64,000 nucleotides of DNA from Marinobacter changyiensis (GCF_009193265.1 NZ_VZZZ01000003.1:434001-498000); one strand, 5' to 3'. Shown: positions 39,506-49,795, counted from the stretch's first letter. The notes: generated from the letters alone by a model not told the origin. A program made the numbers and translations.

Positions 39506-42100
39506 GTGTTAGAAGCTTATCGTGAACACGTTGCAGAGCGTGCAGCCCAGGGCATTCCCCCGAAGCCGCTAAACGCCGAGCAAACCGCAGCACTGGTCGA
39601 ACTGCTGAAAAACCCGCCTGCCGGCGAAGAGGAGACTCTGGTCTACCTGCTCGAAAACCGGGTACCGCCGGGCGTTGACGAAGCCGCTTATGTAAAAGCA
39701 GCTTTCCTGTCTGCGCTCGCCAAAAGCGAAACCACTTGCACCCTCATCGACAAGCAAACCGCCGTCAAATGGCTCGGTATGATGCAGGGCGGTTATAACA
39801 TTGCCGCCCTGGTGGAGCTGCTGGATGACAGTGACCTGGCCGAACTGGCCGGTGAACAGCTGAAAAAGACGCTGCTGGTATTCGATGCCTTCAACGACGT
39901 GAAGGAAAAGATGGACGCGGGCAATGCAGTTGCCAAAAGCGTAATGGAATCCTGGGCCAATGCCGAGTGGTTCACCAAGCGTAATAAAGTACCTGAAAGC
40001 ACCAAAATGATTGTGTTTAAGGTCACCGGCGAAACCAACACCGACGACCTGTCGCCAGCCCCGGACGCCTGGTCACGCCCTGACATCCCGCTGCACGCCC
40101 GCGCTGCTTACAAGATGCCTCGCGACGGCATGATCCCGGACGAACCCGGTGTTACCGGCCCGATGACCCAGATTGAAGAGCTCAAGGCCAAAGGCCTTCC
40201 TGTCGCCTTCGTAGGTGATGTAGTCGGCACCGGCTCATCACGTAAATCTGCTACCAACTCGGTATTGTGGTTTTTCGGTGACGACATGCCCGGCGTACCC
40301 AACAAGCGCACCGGTGGTATCTGTATCGGTAATAAAGTAGCCCCGATCTTCTTCAACACCATGGAAGATGCCGGCGCACTGGTATTTGAAGCCCCGGTAG
40401 ACAACATGAACATGGGCGACGTTATTGAAGTCCGCCCTTACGACGGCAAGATTCTGAATGAAGCCGGTGAAACGATCTCTGAGTTCAGTTTCAAGTCCGA
40501 CGTGATTCTGGATGAGGTTCAGGCCGGTGGCCGTATTCCGCTGATCATCGGACGCGGTCTTACCAACAAGGCCCGCGAGACCCTGGGACTCGGCGCCACC
40601 GATCTGTTCCGCCTGCCCAAAGATCCGGAAGCCGGCACCAAAGGCTTCACTCTGGGTCAGAAAATGGTCGGCAAGGCCTGTGGCCTGGAAGCAGACCAGG
40701 GTGTCCGACCAGGCACTTACTGTGAACCCCTGATGACGACAGTCGGCTCCCAGGATACCACTGGCCCGATGACCCGTGACGAGCTGAAAGACCTGGCGTG
40801 CCTGGGCTTCTCCTCGGACCTGGTGATGCAGTCCTTCTGCCACACGGCGGCTTACCCCAAGCCAATTGACGTGGAAATGCAGCACACCATGCCAGACTTC
40901 ATCCAGACCCGTGGCGGTGTTGCCCTGCGTCCGGGTGACGGCATCATCCACTCCTGGCTGAACCGCATGCTGCTACCAGACACCGTCGGCACCGGTGGCG
41001 ATTCCCACACCCGTTTCCCGATGGGCATCTCGTTCCCCGCCGGTTCCGGACTGGTGGCTTTTGCTGCTGCTACCGGCGTTATGCCGCTGGATATGCCGGA
41101 GTCCGTCCTGGTTCGCTTCAAGGGTGAAATGCAGCCCGGGATCACGCTCCGTGATCTGGTCCATGCGATTCCTCTGTATGGCATCAAGCAGGGCCTGCTG
41201 ACCGTCGAGAAGAAAGGCAAGATCAATGAGTTCTCCGGTCGCATCCTGGAAATCGAAGGCCTTGAGCACCTGACTGCCGAACAGGCTTTCGAGCTTTCCG
41301 ATGCCTCTGCCGAGCGCTCTGCCGCCGGTTGTACCATCAACCTGTCGGAAGAGTCGGTAGCGGAATACCTGCTTTCCAACATCACCATGCTGCGCTGGAT
41401 GATTGCAGAAGGTTATGGCGACCCGCGTACCCTGGAGCGTCGTGCCAAGAACATGGAAGCCTGGCTGGCCGATCCCAAGCTGATGCGTGCGGACAAAGAC
41501 GCCGAGTATGCCCACGTGATCGAAATTGATCTGGCGGACATCAAAGAGCCCATCGTGTGCTGCCCGAATGACCCGGACGACGCCCGTCTGTTGTCTGAAG
41601 TGGCTGGCGACAAGGTCGACGAAGTCTTTATCGGTTCGTGCATGACCAACATTGGTCACTTCCGTGCAGCCGGTAAACTGCTGGCCCAGAACAAGGAGCC
41701 GCTGAAGACTCGCCTGTGGATGTCACCGCCAACCAAGATGGACGAAGCCCAGCTGATGGAAGAAGGCTACTTCAACATCTATGGCACTGCCGGTGTGCGC
41801 ACCGAAATGCCGGGCTGCTCCCTTTGCATGGGTAACCAGGCCAGGGTCGCGGCGAAGTCCACAGTGCTGTCCACCTCAACCCGTAACTTCCCCAACCGCC
41901 TCGGCGATGGTGCCAATGTGTATCTGACCTCTGCGGAACTGGCGGCAGTGGGCGCGGTCCTGGGCAAGCTGCCGACACCAGCGGAGTACATGGAGTACGC
42001 CAAGGACCTCAACAGCATGTCGAAGGATATCTACAAGTACCTGAGCTTCGACAAAATGGACAAATACACCAAGCGCGCCGCGGAAGCGAACGTCGCCTGA
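39506..42100 (+). CDS. acnB: Aconitate hydratase B
   Basis: Isomerises citrate to isocitrate in the TCA cycle; also 2-methylisocitrate dehydration in some organisms. The 864-residue protein is one residue shorter than E. coli AcnB. It has the HEAT-like N-terminal domain (about 1-160), the swivel domain next, and the [4Fe-4S] cysteines in [10 protein letters not shown] and CSLCMGNQA. The frame reaches an ATG at 39491, but the GTG at 39506 gives the conserved start ([16 protein letters not shown]) and has GAGGG eight bases upstream. The 192-base gap to miaE holds the promoter. Confidence 0.96.
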   Translation: MLEAYREHVAERAAQGIPPKPLNAEQTAALVELLKNPPAGEEETLVYLLENRVPPGVDEAAYVKAAFLSALAKSETTCTLIDKQTAVKWLGMMQGGYNIAALVELLDDSDLAELAGEQLKKTLLVFDAFNDVKEKMDAGNAVAKSVMESWANAEWFTKRNKVPESTKMIVFKVTGETNTDDLSPAPDAWSRPDIPLHARAAYKMPRDGMIPDEPGVTGPMTQIEELKAKGLPVAFVGDVVGTGSSRKSATNSVLWFFGDDMPGVPNKRTGGICIGNKVAPIFFNTMEDAGALVFEAPVDNMNMGDVIEVRPYDGKILNEAGETISEFSFKSDVILDEVQAGGRIPLIIGRGLTNKARETLGLGATDLFRLPKDPEAGTKGFTLGQKMVGKACGLEADQGVRPGTYCEPLMTTVGSQDTTGPMTRDELKDLACLGFSSDLVMQSFCHTAAYPKPIDVEMQHTMPDFIQTRGGVALRPGDGIIHSWLNRMLLPDTVGTGGDSHTRFPMGISFPAGSGLVAFAAATGVMPLDMPESVLVRFKGEMQPGITLRDLVHAIPLYGIKQGLLTVEKKGKINEFSGRILEIEGLEHLTAEQAFELSDASAERSAAGCTINLSEESVAEYLLSNITMLRWMIAEGYGDPRTLERRAKNMEAWLADPKLMRADKDAEYAHVIEIDLADIKEPIVCCPNDPDDARLLSEVAGDKVDEVFIGSCMTNIGHFRAAGKLLAQNKEPLKTRLWMSPPTKMDEAQLMEEGYFNIYGTAGVRTEMPGCSLCMGNQARVAAKSTVLSTSTRNFPNRLGDGANVYLTSAELAAVGAVLGKLPTPAEYMEYAKDLNSMSKDIYKYLSFDKMDKYTKRAAEANVA

Positions 42101-42142
42101 GTCGTTAGTTGATTCCAGCTATGGCCCGGAAGGGTCAACCAG

Positions 42143-42172
42143 AAACGCCAGCCCCAGGGCTGGCGTTTTTTT
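42143..42172 (+). terminator. Terminator after acnB
   Basis: AAACGCCAGCC pairs with GGCTGGCGTTT around CCAG, followed by a seven-base T-run, 42 bases beyond the acnB stop. It also lies beyond the convergent ectD. Confidence 0.9.
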
Positions 42173-42206
42173 GTGGGATGGACAGCCTCGAAAAGCAATA
42201 GCCGGT

Positions 42207-43160
42207 TTAAGCGCGCAATGGCTTGACCCCCTGATTGGACAATTCCGGGAAATCATCGTGCATGGTTAATGCCTCGGTGTTTTTGCGGTTACCCAGAAAC
42301 TCAGGACGTTCAGTCGTTCCCGCAAACGGCTTCTCCAGAGTATTGTCGACGCTGTTATAAACGAAGAAGAGATTCGAACGCGGCCACGGAGACATGTTCT
42401 CGTTCGACGCATGCAGGGTATTGCACTCAAACAGCAGCAAGGAACCAGCGGGGCCCTTGGGCGCCTTTATCCCGCCCCGGTCTGCCATCCAGCCCAGACC
42501 TTTCCGGTCCGGAACTCCAAGGCGCTGGGCCTTCAGAGAATCCTGCCAATTCATGTCAGGGGTCTCTCCGACACAGGGCACAAACACGTGATGGGAACCG
42601 GGGATCAACATCAGCGGACCATTAAATTCGGTGTTCTCCGTCAGCATCAAAGAGGCGCTTACCGCCCGCATTCTTGGCATGCCATCTTCTGCGTGCCAGG
42701 TCTCGAAATCAGAGTGCCAGTCAAAGCCACTACCCTCGAAACCGAACTTGTCATTGATCCGTGACTGATGGATATAAACTTCGCTGCCGAGGAGCTGACG
42801 CACCATCCCCAGTATTCTGGGGTCCCGGGTCAGCCGGTCAAAATTCTCGGATAGCTCGTGCATACCAAACACCGATCGTATGGCGCCGCTGGCGGGGTCA
42901 CGGATGATCTGGTCTGACTCCATCAGCTTTTCATCTTTGGCCATTTCCCGCAGTTCGTCGAAGAAAGGCTCCACGCGCTCCTTGGAGAAAAATCCCTCAA
43001 ACCAGAGAAAACCATCACGTTCGTAGCGGGACAGAGCGACCTCGTCAAGGGGGCCTTCCCAACGACGCTGATTGCGGGAGTGCACGATAGGGTCCAGTCG
43101 GGTGAAAGGATCAAGATGCTTTTTCAGGCGGGTCGGAAATGGGTCGTGCTTTTTAATCAT
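42207..43160 (-). CDS. ectD: Ectoine hydroxylase
   Basis: A non-haem Fe(II)/2-oxoglutarate dioxygenase that converts ectoine to 5-hydroxyectoine, a compatible solute for salt and heat stress. The 317-residue protein carries the EctD signature FDWHSDFETWHAEDGMPRMR with iron ligands H149 and D151, the third ligand H250 in TLHASNEN, and the SASL/PGSHH and FFVYNSV blocks; it is close to Halomonas EctD over most of its length. The TTG-initiated frame starts 12 codons earlier, but ATG 43160 is the likely start. No ectABC is nearby, so ectD stands alone here. Confidence 0.92.
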   Translation of the reverse strand: MIKKHDPFPTRLKKHLDPFTRLDPIVHSRNQRRWEGPLDEVALSRYERDGFLWFEGFFSKERVEPFFDELREMAKDEKLMESDQIIRDPASGAIRSVFGMHELSENFDRLTRDPRILGMVRQLLGSEVYIHQSRINDKFGFEGSGFDWHSDFETWHAEDGMPRMRAVSASLMLTENTEFNGPLMLIPGSHHVFVPCVGETPDMNWQDSLKAQRLGVPDRKGLGWMADRGGIKAPKGPAGSLLLFECNTLHASNENMSPWPRSNLFFVYNSVDNTLEKPFAGTTERPEFLGNRKNTEALTMHDDFPELSNQGVKPLRA

Positions 43161-43467
43161 GTCGGGTGAACCTTGATTTATCTGTATTTCAATCAATGTG
43201 TTCGACCGATTCAGGGATTGCTTTCAGGCACTACTCAAAAGGGGAATTCCGGAGCAACTGCGAGCCCGACGCGCAGGTAACGCTGTCGGCCGAATGAAGG
43301 TCAGCGTCAACGCACTGACATTGGGGACCAGCCTGAAGATTTTGGTTGATCGAATCAACCACCCGGGGCCGAAATACCCATTAAACTTTCCATACAAAGA
43401 GGTAATGCACGCCATCGAACAACTAATTTTACTTGTTAAAACAGTTACTTTTACACATCAGCTTTGA
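43161..43467. promoter_or_regulatory. Gap upstream of ectD with a perfect palindrome
   Basis: 307 bases between ectD and the end of the TSUP gene, both on the minus strand, so it must contain the ectD promoter. One perfect inverted repeat is visible: TGGTTGAT-CGA-ATCAACCA at 43343-43361. It lies 183 bases upstream of the ectD start. A short open frame on the plus strand (43198-43467) has no recognisable features and is not called. Confidence 0.4.
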
Positions 43468-44214
43468 TCAATACCAGATCAGCCGGACAAGGATCGCAAC
43501 CACCATTACCAGGGTCAGCCACTTGATCCATTGGGCACCGCGGTGCCCCATATTGACCCGCACGGCTACCATCGCACCACAGATATTACCAAGAGCGAGG
43601 GTAAGCCCCATCCCCCAACGCACCTGATCACTGATCGCAAAAATAGCTAGAGCAGGCAGTGTGTAAAGCAGCACAATAAACACCTTCAGAACATTGACCT
43701 GCCGTAAATCGATTTTGAGCATCCGGTACAGGACTACAATAAACAACGCACCTACGCCCACCTGTATAAAACCACCGTAAAGGCCGATCAGGAACATCGC
43801 GAAGTAAATCACCGGTCCCAGCCGGTCAGGTGTTAACGGCCGGGTATCAAGCGCAGGCTGGGGCAAGACCATGAAGACAGAGGCGCCAATCATGGCCGCC
43901 ACCAGCACAAACTCGAAGATCTCCCTGGACACCCACGTGGCTACCCACGCCCCGAGGAGCGAACCCAGGACAGCGGGCACAGCCAGGCGAAAGCTGACTC
44001 CAAGGTTGCCGTGGCCACCCCGAAAGAAACCACCCACGGCCGTAATGCTCTGAAGTGTTATGGCGACGCGGTTGGTGCCATTGGCCACTTGGGGCGGCAG
44101 GCCGAGAAACATCAGCAGCGGCAGCGTGAGCATCGACCCACCGGCCGACAGCACATTGATAAAGCCTGCAACGCCACCCAGTAACAGCAGCGCCACCACA
44201 TCCAACATCGTCAC
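43468..44214 (-). CDS. TSUP (TauE/SafE) family membrane permease
   Basis: A 248-residue inner-membrane protein of the TauE/SafE/YfcA family, whose known members export or import sulfite, sulfonates and related organic anions. About eight hydrophobic segments are visible, with the family repeat FINVLSAGGSMLTLPLLMFL near the N-terminus and LYGGFIQVGVGALFIVVLY at the start of the second half. The GTG at 44214 overlaps the stop of the TRAP permease gene as GTGA; a following ATG (44208) is an alternative. The overlap means it is translated from the TRAP mRNA and probably works on the same or a related substrate, which is unknown. Confidence 0.85.
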   Translation of the reverse strand: MTMLDVVALLLLGGVAGFINVLSAGGSMLTLPLLMFLGLPPQVANGTNRVAITLQSITAVGGFFRGGHGNLGVSFRLAVPAVLGSLLGAWVATWVSREIFEFVLVAAMIGASVFMVLPQPALDTRPLTPDRLGPVIYFAMFLIGLYGGFIQVGVGALFIVVLYRMLKIDLRQVNVLKVFIVLLYTLPALAIFAISDQVRWGMGLTLALGNICGAMVAVRVNMGHRGAQWIKWLTLVMVVAILVRLIWY

Positions 44215-46406
44215 GCCGTAACCGGCCTCTGGCTCTGACTGCCCGATTGTCGGTTACCCTTTCGGGCACTCCAGACCAGGATGGCAATAAATATCCCGAG
44301 GCCCGCCAAATCGAGCATCAGGCTGTCGTGAGGCCACAGCATCAGGGCGCCAACCGGGAACATAACCAGCCTGACCCACCACCTCAGGGGGTGCTCAAGA
44401 TAGCCTTCAAGGCCCGCAATAATGGCGTAAACACCGAACAACCCGAAGGCAAAGACCCGCACCATCTCACCAATATCACCTGAGATCAGCGGCGAGTAGG
44501 CAAACAGCAACGGGATGATGTAGAGCCCTTTCGCGATCTTCCAGGCCGTGAAACCGGTGCGCATCTGGGGGGTTCCGGCGATGGCTGCCGCCGCAAATGC
44601 GGTCAGGCAGACCGGCGGCGTCACGTTGGAGTCCTGGGATAGCCAGAAAATGATCATGTGCGCAGACACCAGTGCCATGGCGATGGCATGGGGTGATAAC
44701 GCCTGCTCAAGCAATTGTGAGGAGAACGATTCCGGTACCAACGACAACAATTGCTGAGCTGTCGCCATGTCCATGGGGGCGCCCAGCAAGTCCATCTGGT
44801 CTGGCGCAGCCAACATGAAAATGGCCTTTGCCTGCTCCGGTAACTGACCACTGGTCAGTAGTTCAAGTATCTGACTCTGGGCAATAAGCGTGTAAATGGC
44901 CGGTGCCGACAACGTTGCCAGCACAATATACGCAGCCGTTACCGGTAGCCCCATACCGAGAATCAGCGAAGCCAGTGCTACCAGTAAAAGAGTAATCAGC
45001 AAGCTTCCCCCTGCCCACTCGGTAATCATCAGCGAGAAGGTATTGCCAATGCCTGTCGTGGACACCACGTTTACAATAAGACCCACCGTAATGAGCAGAA
45101 TCGCCGTCGTGACAATATTCCGGGTACCCTGCACCAGCGCCTCCAGAATATCCTTCGGCATCATCGGCTTTTTGGATAGCCAGGACGCCACAATAACCGA
45201 CAAGATCGCAATGCCTGCTGCGTAGGTGGGGGTAAAACCATAGATCAGCGACGCCACCAGAACAATCAGTGGCAACAGGTAATGCCATCCGTCCTTCAAA
45301 ACCTCTTTCAGGGTGGGCGCGTCGCCATCGTCCAGTTTAACAGCGTAACTGCGCTTGGCCTCAATGCGCACAAACATCGCAACCGACAGGAAATAAAGCA
45401 ATGCCGGCAATGCCGCCACGCTGATAATCGTCAGGTAGGACACTTGCGTGTAGGAAGCCATGATAAAAGCGCCTGCGCCCATGACGGGGGGCATCAACTG
45501 GCCACCGGTGGAAGCAGCCGCTTCAACACCGGCAGCAAAGCGCGCCGGAAAACCCGCCTTACGCATCAGAGGTATGGTTATGACACCGGTGGACACCGTG
45601 TTAGCGACGCTGGAACCGGATACCGACCCCATCAAGCCTGAGGCGAAGACGGCCACGAAGCCCGGCCCACCGACAAAACGCCCGGCTGCACAGCGCGCCA
45701 GTTCGACAATAAAATCTCCGGCGCCGGACTTGACCAGAAAGGCCCCAAACAGGATAAACATGAACACATAGGTCCAGGAAATTCGGGCGATGGATCCCAG
45801 CATGCCCTGGCCGCCCATATAGGAGCGGAACAACACGGTTTCCCAGGTCAGTCCGGGGAAGTTGAACAGGCCGTCGACATACTGACCCCACCAGGCGACA
45901 TAGGTCAGTGCCACCACGCAAAGCACCGGGATAAACCACCCGGTCGTGCGCCGGGCGAACTCCAGGATCAGCCCCACGGCCACCACCGAGACCACCCAGT
46001 CGGCAGTGGAGAAGGTAACTCCCCTTGCGTAAAGGGCATTTTCAAAGCCAATGAGGTAGAACGCACAGCCAAGGGCGGCAAGACCCATCATGAGATCGAT
46101 GGCAAAGACCAGCCGTCCGGTACCTGTATTCCGGGTTTTTACCATCGGTATGGTGAGCGCACACAACAAGCCGAACAGTCCGAAATGGATGGCTGATATC
46201 CAAAGCTCGGACAGCGTCGACCATGTATTGAAATAGATGTGGCTGAGCGCGGTGACAATTGCGATCGCAAATATGGCACGCCCGATAACCGGATGATCCA
46301 GCCTTTCCCGGGATTCAGCAGCGCTTTCTTCGCGAATTTTATCCAGTGACGGATTGGAATCCGACTTTTCAGGCAGATGGTCAGACGTACTCAAGGAGAA
46401 CTCCAT
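44211..46406 (-). CDS. TRAP transporter fused permease (4TM and 12TM subunits), TAXI type
   Basis: A 731-residue inner-membrane protein fusing the small (DctQ-like, about 40-190) and large (DctM-like, about 210-660) TRAP subunits, the form that pairs with TAXI-family receptors. Segments GSVSGSSVANTVSTGVITIPLM, split here by position around residues 255-276, and GGQLMPPVMGAGAFIMA, DSNVTPPVCLTAFAAAAIAG are characteristic of the fused TAXI permeases. These are sodium-driven secondary importers of organic acids. It is 92 bases downstream of its receptor gene and overlaps the TSUP gene. Confidence 0.9.
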   Translation of the reverse strand: MEFSLSTSDHLPEKSDSNPSLDKIREESAAESRERLDHPVIGRAIFAIAIVTALSHIYFNTWSTLSELWISAIHFGLFGLLCALTIPMVKTRNTGTGRLVFAIDLMMGLAALGCAFYLIGFENALYARGVTFSTADWVVSVVAVGLILEFARRTTGWFIPVLCVVALTYVAWWGQYVDGLFNFPGLTWETVLFRSYMGGQGMLGSIARISWTYVFMFILFGAFLVKSGAGDFIVELARCAAGRFVGGPGFVAVFASGLMGSVSGSSVANTVSTGVITIPLMRKAGFPARFAAGVEAAASTGGQLMPPVMGAGAFIMASYTQVSYLTIISVAALPALLYFLSVAMFVRIEAKRSYAVKLDDGDAPTLKEVLKDGWHYLLPLIVLVASLIYGFTPTYAAGIAILSVIVASWLSKKPMMPKDILEALVQGTRNIVTTAILLITVGLIVNVVSTTGIGNTFSLMITEWAGGSLLITLLLVALASLILGMGLPVTAAYIVLATLSAPAIYTLIAQSQILELLTSGQLPEQAKAIFMLAAPDQMDLLGAPMDMATAQQLLSLVPESFSSQLLEQALSPHAIAMALVSAHMIIFWLSQDSNVTPPVCLTAFAAAAIAGTPQMRTGFTAWKIAKGLYIIPLLFAYSPLISGDIGEMVRVFAFGLFGVYAIIAGLEGYLEHPLRWWVRLVMFPVGALMLWPHDSLMLDLAGLGIFIAILVWSARKGNRQSGSQSQRPVTA

Positions 46407-46498
46407 ATAGCCGGGGGCTGGTTCTCACCAAGCCCCTGAGGTGAATTACGATGCATAGCGACCTGGCGTGAACTGTTACGCCCTTTTTCATCTCTGGC

Positions 46499-47506
46499 CT
46501 ATTTCGCGATCAAACGCTCCGGGATATCAAGACCCTGTTCACGATAGAACCGCTCTGCACCGGGGTGAAGTGGCATCGGCAAACCCGCAATCGCTTTTTC
46601 AAGCGCCATGGCTTTCGTGGCTGGATGGATGTTGTTAAGAAAAGGAAGGTTAGCGTAGATGGTTTTGGTGATTTGATAGACGTCTTCTTCCGGCACATCC
46701 GCCCTTACAGACAGTATGTTGGGCTGGGCAATGGTGTTGATTACCTTGGTTTGACCAGGGTAGGTATCAGCCGGAATTTCATAGGGCGTCCAGAGTTCGA
46801 ACTCGCTGTTGATCTTCGCCAGTTGCTCTTCGGTCACATCAAGAGTGGTAATATCTTTGCCCATATTGGCGTAGGCACGGGTGACGGCGGAAGCAGGCAC
46901 ACCGGCCGGAATATTCATACCGTCGATATTACCGTTCTGCAGGGAATCGGCGCTTGGGCCATAGCCAAGATACGCAATATCCATTTGCTCCAGATCAACC
47001 CCCAGCTTACCGAGAATGAAACGTCCGGAGCCTTCAGTGCCGGAGTTTCTGGCACCAATAGAGAAACTCTTTCCGTACAGGTTTTTCATGTCATCCATGG
47101 TGCCGGTTTTCGCCACCGAGCTTCGAACGACGAAATGCTCAACGTTCTGCCAAAGCATCGAAATCGAGCGCAGGTTCTTATAAGCCTTGGGGACCGGACC
47201 ACTGCCGTTCCATGCCCAGGCGCCGTACAGCCCCTGAAGAATGCTGAACTGAATCTGGTTCTCGTCCATCAGCTTGAGGTTTTCACCGGAACCCGCTGAA
47301 CTGATTGCAGAAACGGATATATTGTTGGTGGGTTCCAGGCGAACCTTGATCAGTGTCGACAGAGCAACCCCGACCGGATAATAGGTGCCGCCCGTTGTCG
47401 CGGTACCCATCACATAGTTACCCTCGGCCGAAACAACCGAAGAAAAACTCAATGTAGCGGCGGCAATCAGCCCGAGAGCTGAGTTGAGAAAAGATTTCTT
47501 TTGCAT
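46499..47506 (-). CDS. TAXI-family TRAP transporter solute-binding protein
   Basis: The periplasmic receptor that delivers substrate to the fused permease. The 335-residue protein has a Sec signal peptide (MQKKSFLNSALGLIAAATLS..., cleavage after about VVSA at residue 27) and the family motifs GTATTGGTYYPVG, SAGSGENLKLM and IGARNSGTEGSG. The frame extends 31 codons upstream, but the ATG at 47506 follows GGGGAA and starts the signal peptide. Known TAXI ligands are dicarboxylates and amino-acid-like acids (for example glutamate, 2-oxoglutarate); I cannot predict this one. Confidence 0.9.
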   Translation of the reverse strand: MQKKSFLNSALGLIAAATLSFSSVVSAEGNYVMGTATTGGTYYPVGVALSTLIKVRLEPTNNISVSAISSAGSGENLKLMDENQIQFSILQGLYGAWAWNGSGPVPKAYKNLRSISMLWQNVEHFVVRSSVAKTGTMDDMKNLYGKSFSIGARNSGTEGSGRFILGKLGVDLEQMDIAYLGYGPSADSLQNGNIDGMNIPAGVPASAVTRAYANMGKDITTLDVTEEQLAKINSEFELWTPYEIPADTYPGQTKVINTIAQPNILSVRADVPEEDVYQITKTIYANLPFLNNIHPATKAMALEKAIAGLPMPLHPGAERFYREQGLDIPERLIAK

Positions 47507-47610
47507 GGAATTCCCCGTCATTCGTATTATTTGTTGTTGTACGCGCGCAGACCGGATGGCCACCTGGACAGAATAGCCGTTGGGCGCTCGTACGACCATG
47601 ATACCTTCGT

Positions 47611-47646
47611 AAAAAAAGAGGGCGCCACATGTTGTGGCGCCCTCTT
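47611..47646 (-). terminator. Terminator after putP
   Basis: AAGAGGGCGCCACA pairs perfectly (14 bases) with TGTGGCGCCCTCTT around TGT, with a seven-base T-run on the minus strand. It lies 31 bases after the putP stop and separates putP from the TRAP operon. Confidence 0.93.
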
Positions 47647-47676
47647 GCTCACTCCGAATGGTGGTTACGCTTGGGA

Positions 47677-49167
47677 TTACCGGGTAATCACCTGGTACTC
47701 GCCAGCATCGGCGGTGTTAAGGCTTACAACCATAATGGCAACCCAGGCAACGATAAAGCCTGGAATGATCTCGTACACGCCAGGACCACCCATAAACCCG
47801 CCGTTCCAGCCCAGCGAAATCCAGATGATGACGGTGGCAGCACCGGCAACCATGCCCGCGATAGCACCAGCGCCGTTGGTCCGCGGCCACATCAGGGACA
47901 GGATGATCAGCGGACCAAACGCCGCCCCGAAGCCTGCCCATGCGTTACTGACCAGCGCCAGTACCTGGGATTCCGGGTCGGAGGCGATCACCGCGGCAAC
48001 CAGACCCACCAGGACCACACAGATACGGCCGACGAATACGCATTCCTTGTCGGCCGCTTCCTTGCGCAGGAACAGGCGATAGAAGTCTTCAGTCAGTGAC
48101 GATGAGGACACCAGCAGCTGGCTGGAAATGGTGCTCATGACTGCAGCAAGCAAAGCCGCGTAGAGAAAACCAGTGATCAGCGGATGGAACAGCAGGTTCG
48201 ACAGAATGATAAAGATGGTCTCCGGATCTTCAACGTCCAAACCGTTACGAATCGCGTAAGCCCGGCCGAACACACCCAGAGAGATTGCGCCAATCAGGGA
48301 AATGGTCATCCAGCCCATGCCAATATTCCGGGCAATCGGTACGTCTTTCAGCGTACGGATCGCCATGAAGCGCACGATGATGTGGGGCTGACCGAAATAA
48401 CCCAGTCCCCAGGTAACCGCCGACAGCCAGCCGATAAAGGTCAACCCCTCTGTCCACGACAATAGCGAGGGATCGACTTCATTCAGGGTCTGTGACGCTT
48501 GGGCGTAACCGCCGCCGCCTTCGCCAAAGAGCACAACCGCCGGCATGATCACCAACGCCAGCATCATGATGCAGCCCTGAACAAAATCCGTCATGCTCAC
48601 CGCCAGGAAACCGCCGACAACGGTATAGGCCAGAACCACACCCAACGTGATGGTGATACCCACAGCATAATCACTCAGGCCACCGAAGTTGAAAATTCCG
48701 GCAAACGCGCTTTCAAACAGCTTGCCGCCAGCCACCAGACCGGAAGCTGTGTAAACCGCGAAGAAGATAACAATAACAATGGCGGACACCGTACGCAGGG
48801 AAAGCGCCTGTGTCGGAAACCGGTTAGCCAGAAAGGCCGGAATCGTAATCGCATTACCATAGTGAACCGTCTGTTCACGCAGTCGCGGCGCTACCAGGGT
48901 CCAGTTAAAGAACGCGCCCACAAGCAGACCGATACCGATCCAGGCCGAACCCAGGCCCGATGCAAACAGTGCCCCGGGTAGCCCCAGCAGCAACCAGCCA
49001 CTCATGTCCGAGGCCCCGGCCGAAAGCGCTGCTACCTTTGGACTGAGCGCTCGCCCACCCAGCATGTAATCTTCGGATGAAGACGTAGATCTGCGCATTG
49101 CATAAACGCCGATGGCGATCATGAGCGCAAAATAAAGGAATAGACTGATCCAAACACCAATAGCCAT
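47677..49167 (-). CDS. putP: Sodium/proline symporter
   Basis: An SSS-family symporter importing proline with sodium, for use as carbon and nitrogen source or osmoprotectant. The 496-residue protein has about 13 membrane segments and PutP hallmarks: the early RSTSSSEDYMLGGRAL loop, ASDMSGWLLLGLPGA (sodium and proline site), FGQPHIIVRFMAIR and the LVSSSSLTEDF block. The frame opens ten codons earlier, but ATG 49167 follows TGGAGAAG. It is downstream of a decayed putA and an AraC regulator on the same strand, as in proline-utilisation loci. Confidence 0.93.
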   Translation of the reverse strand: MAIGVWISLFLYFALMIAIGVYAMRRSTSSSEDYMLGGRALSPKVAALSAGASDMSGWLLLGLPGALFASGLGSAWIGIGLLVGAFFNWTLVAPRLREQTVHYGNAITIPAFLANRFPTQALSLRTVSAIVIVIFFAVYTASGLVAGGKLFESAFAGIFNFGGLSDYAVGITITLGVVLAYTVVGGFLAVSMTDFVQGCIMMLALVIMPAVVLFGEGGGGYAQASQTLNEVDPSLLSWTEGLTFIGWLSAVTWGLGYFGQPHIIVRFMAIRTLKDVPIARNIGMGWMTISLIGAISLGVFGRAYAIRNGLDVEDPETIFIILSNLLFHPLITGFLYAALLAAVMSTISSQLLVSSSSLTEDFYRLFLRKEAADKECVFVGRICVVLVGLVAAVIASDPESQVLALVSNAWAGFGAAFGPLIILSLMWPRTNGAGAIAGMVAGAATVIIWISLGWNGGFMGGPGVYEIIPGFIVAWVAIMVVSLNTADAGEYQVITR

Positions 49168-49377
49168 GAAACTTCTCCAGGTCATTAGGTCGGGCATAGC
49201 CTCGACCGTTTGTCGCGGTTACCGTGTTGATCCCGATAGTCGCGCACCTTGTTGTTGTAACTCTTCTCCTGATCACGTAATAGTGTGCTACTGCCTACAA
49301 CGCCAGCGACTGCATCTCAATATTTACCTCCTTATGGTCCAGATTCGGGTGCGTACCGCGCTGCACTGCTTCGCTCT

Positions 49378-49731
49378 TCAAACCTTTTCGATTCCTGGCA
49401 AAATCAACGATGCATTACCTCCCACCGCCGCACCAATCTGGTTGCGGTTTATGTAAGCTGTGAATCCACTGCCACTATGGGTGCGCCGCACGACCTGTTA
49501 CCAGACTAGCCTGCTCTGCCGATTTGGCAATGACCGTATGACCCGCCACCAGGGCGGTCAACAAGTGACCGGCGAAAATAGCTAACGGTAGATTCCAGGG
49601 GCTGTTACAGAAGAAAACGCCGCTGCCCTCGAAATATAGCTCATAACTTTCACCAGCCGACCCAGGCAAACTGATAACGGAGGTAAAGCGCGAGCGCCCC
49701 GAATGGCGTAGTCGCGACAGTAATCGACGGC
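49378..49731 (-). pseudogene. putA: Remnant of proline dehydrogenase/P5C dehydrogenase (putA)
   Basis: Three pieces of the aldehyde dehydrogenase half of PutA remain, in different frames. AVDYCRDYA starts at 49731. After a frameshift, LPGSAGESYELYFEGSGVFF and the following NSPWNLPLAIF block occupy most of 49475-49669, ending at a TAG. Then, in another frame, YINRNQIGAAVG (starting at 49455) runs to a stop at 49378. In PutA the last two blocks are hundreds of residues apart with the catalytic cysteine between them; here they are almost adjacent, so an internal deletion has removed the active site. The PRODH and DNA-binding parts are absent. Confidence 0.75.
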
Positions 49732-49795
49732 TTTCCGACCACAGAAATCCGTTACCCTAATTTAGTGTGGCTGAAATTTAATGACTTACAAAAAC

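Noticed and set aside
40973-41659. A 228-codon frame antisense to acnB
   Set aside because: Antisense shadow of a well-conserved enzyme gene; no ribosome-binding site or domain.
43198-43467. An 89-codon frame in the gap upstream of ectD
   Set aside because: No family match or plausible ribosome-binding site, and it overlaps the region that must hold the ectD promoter.
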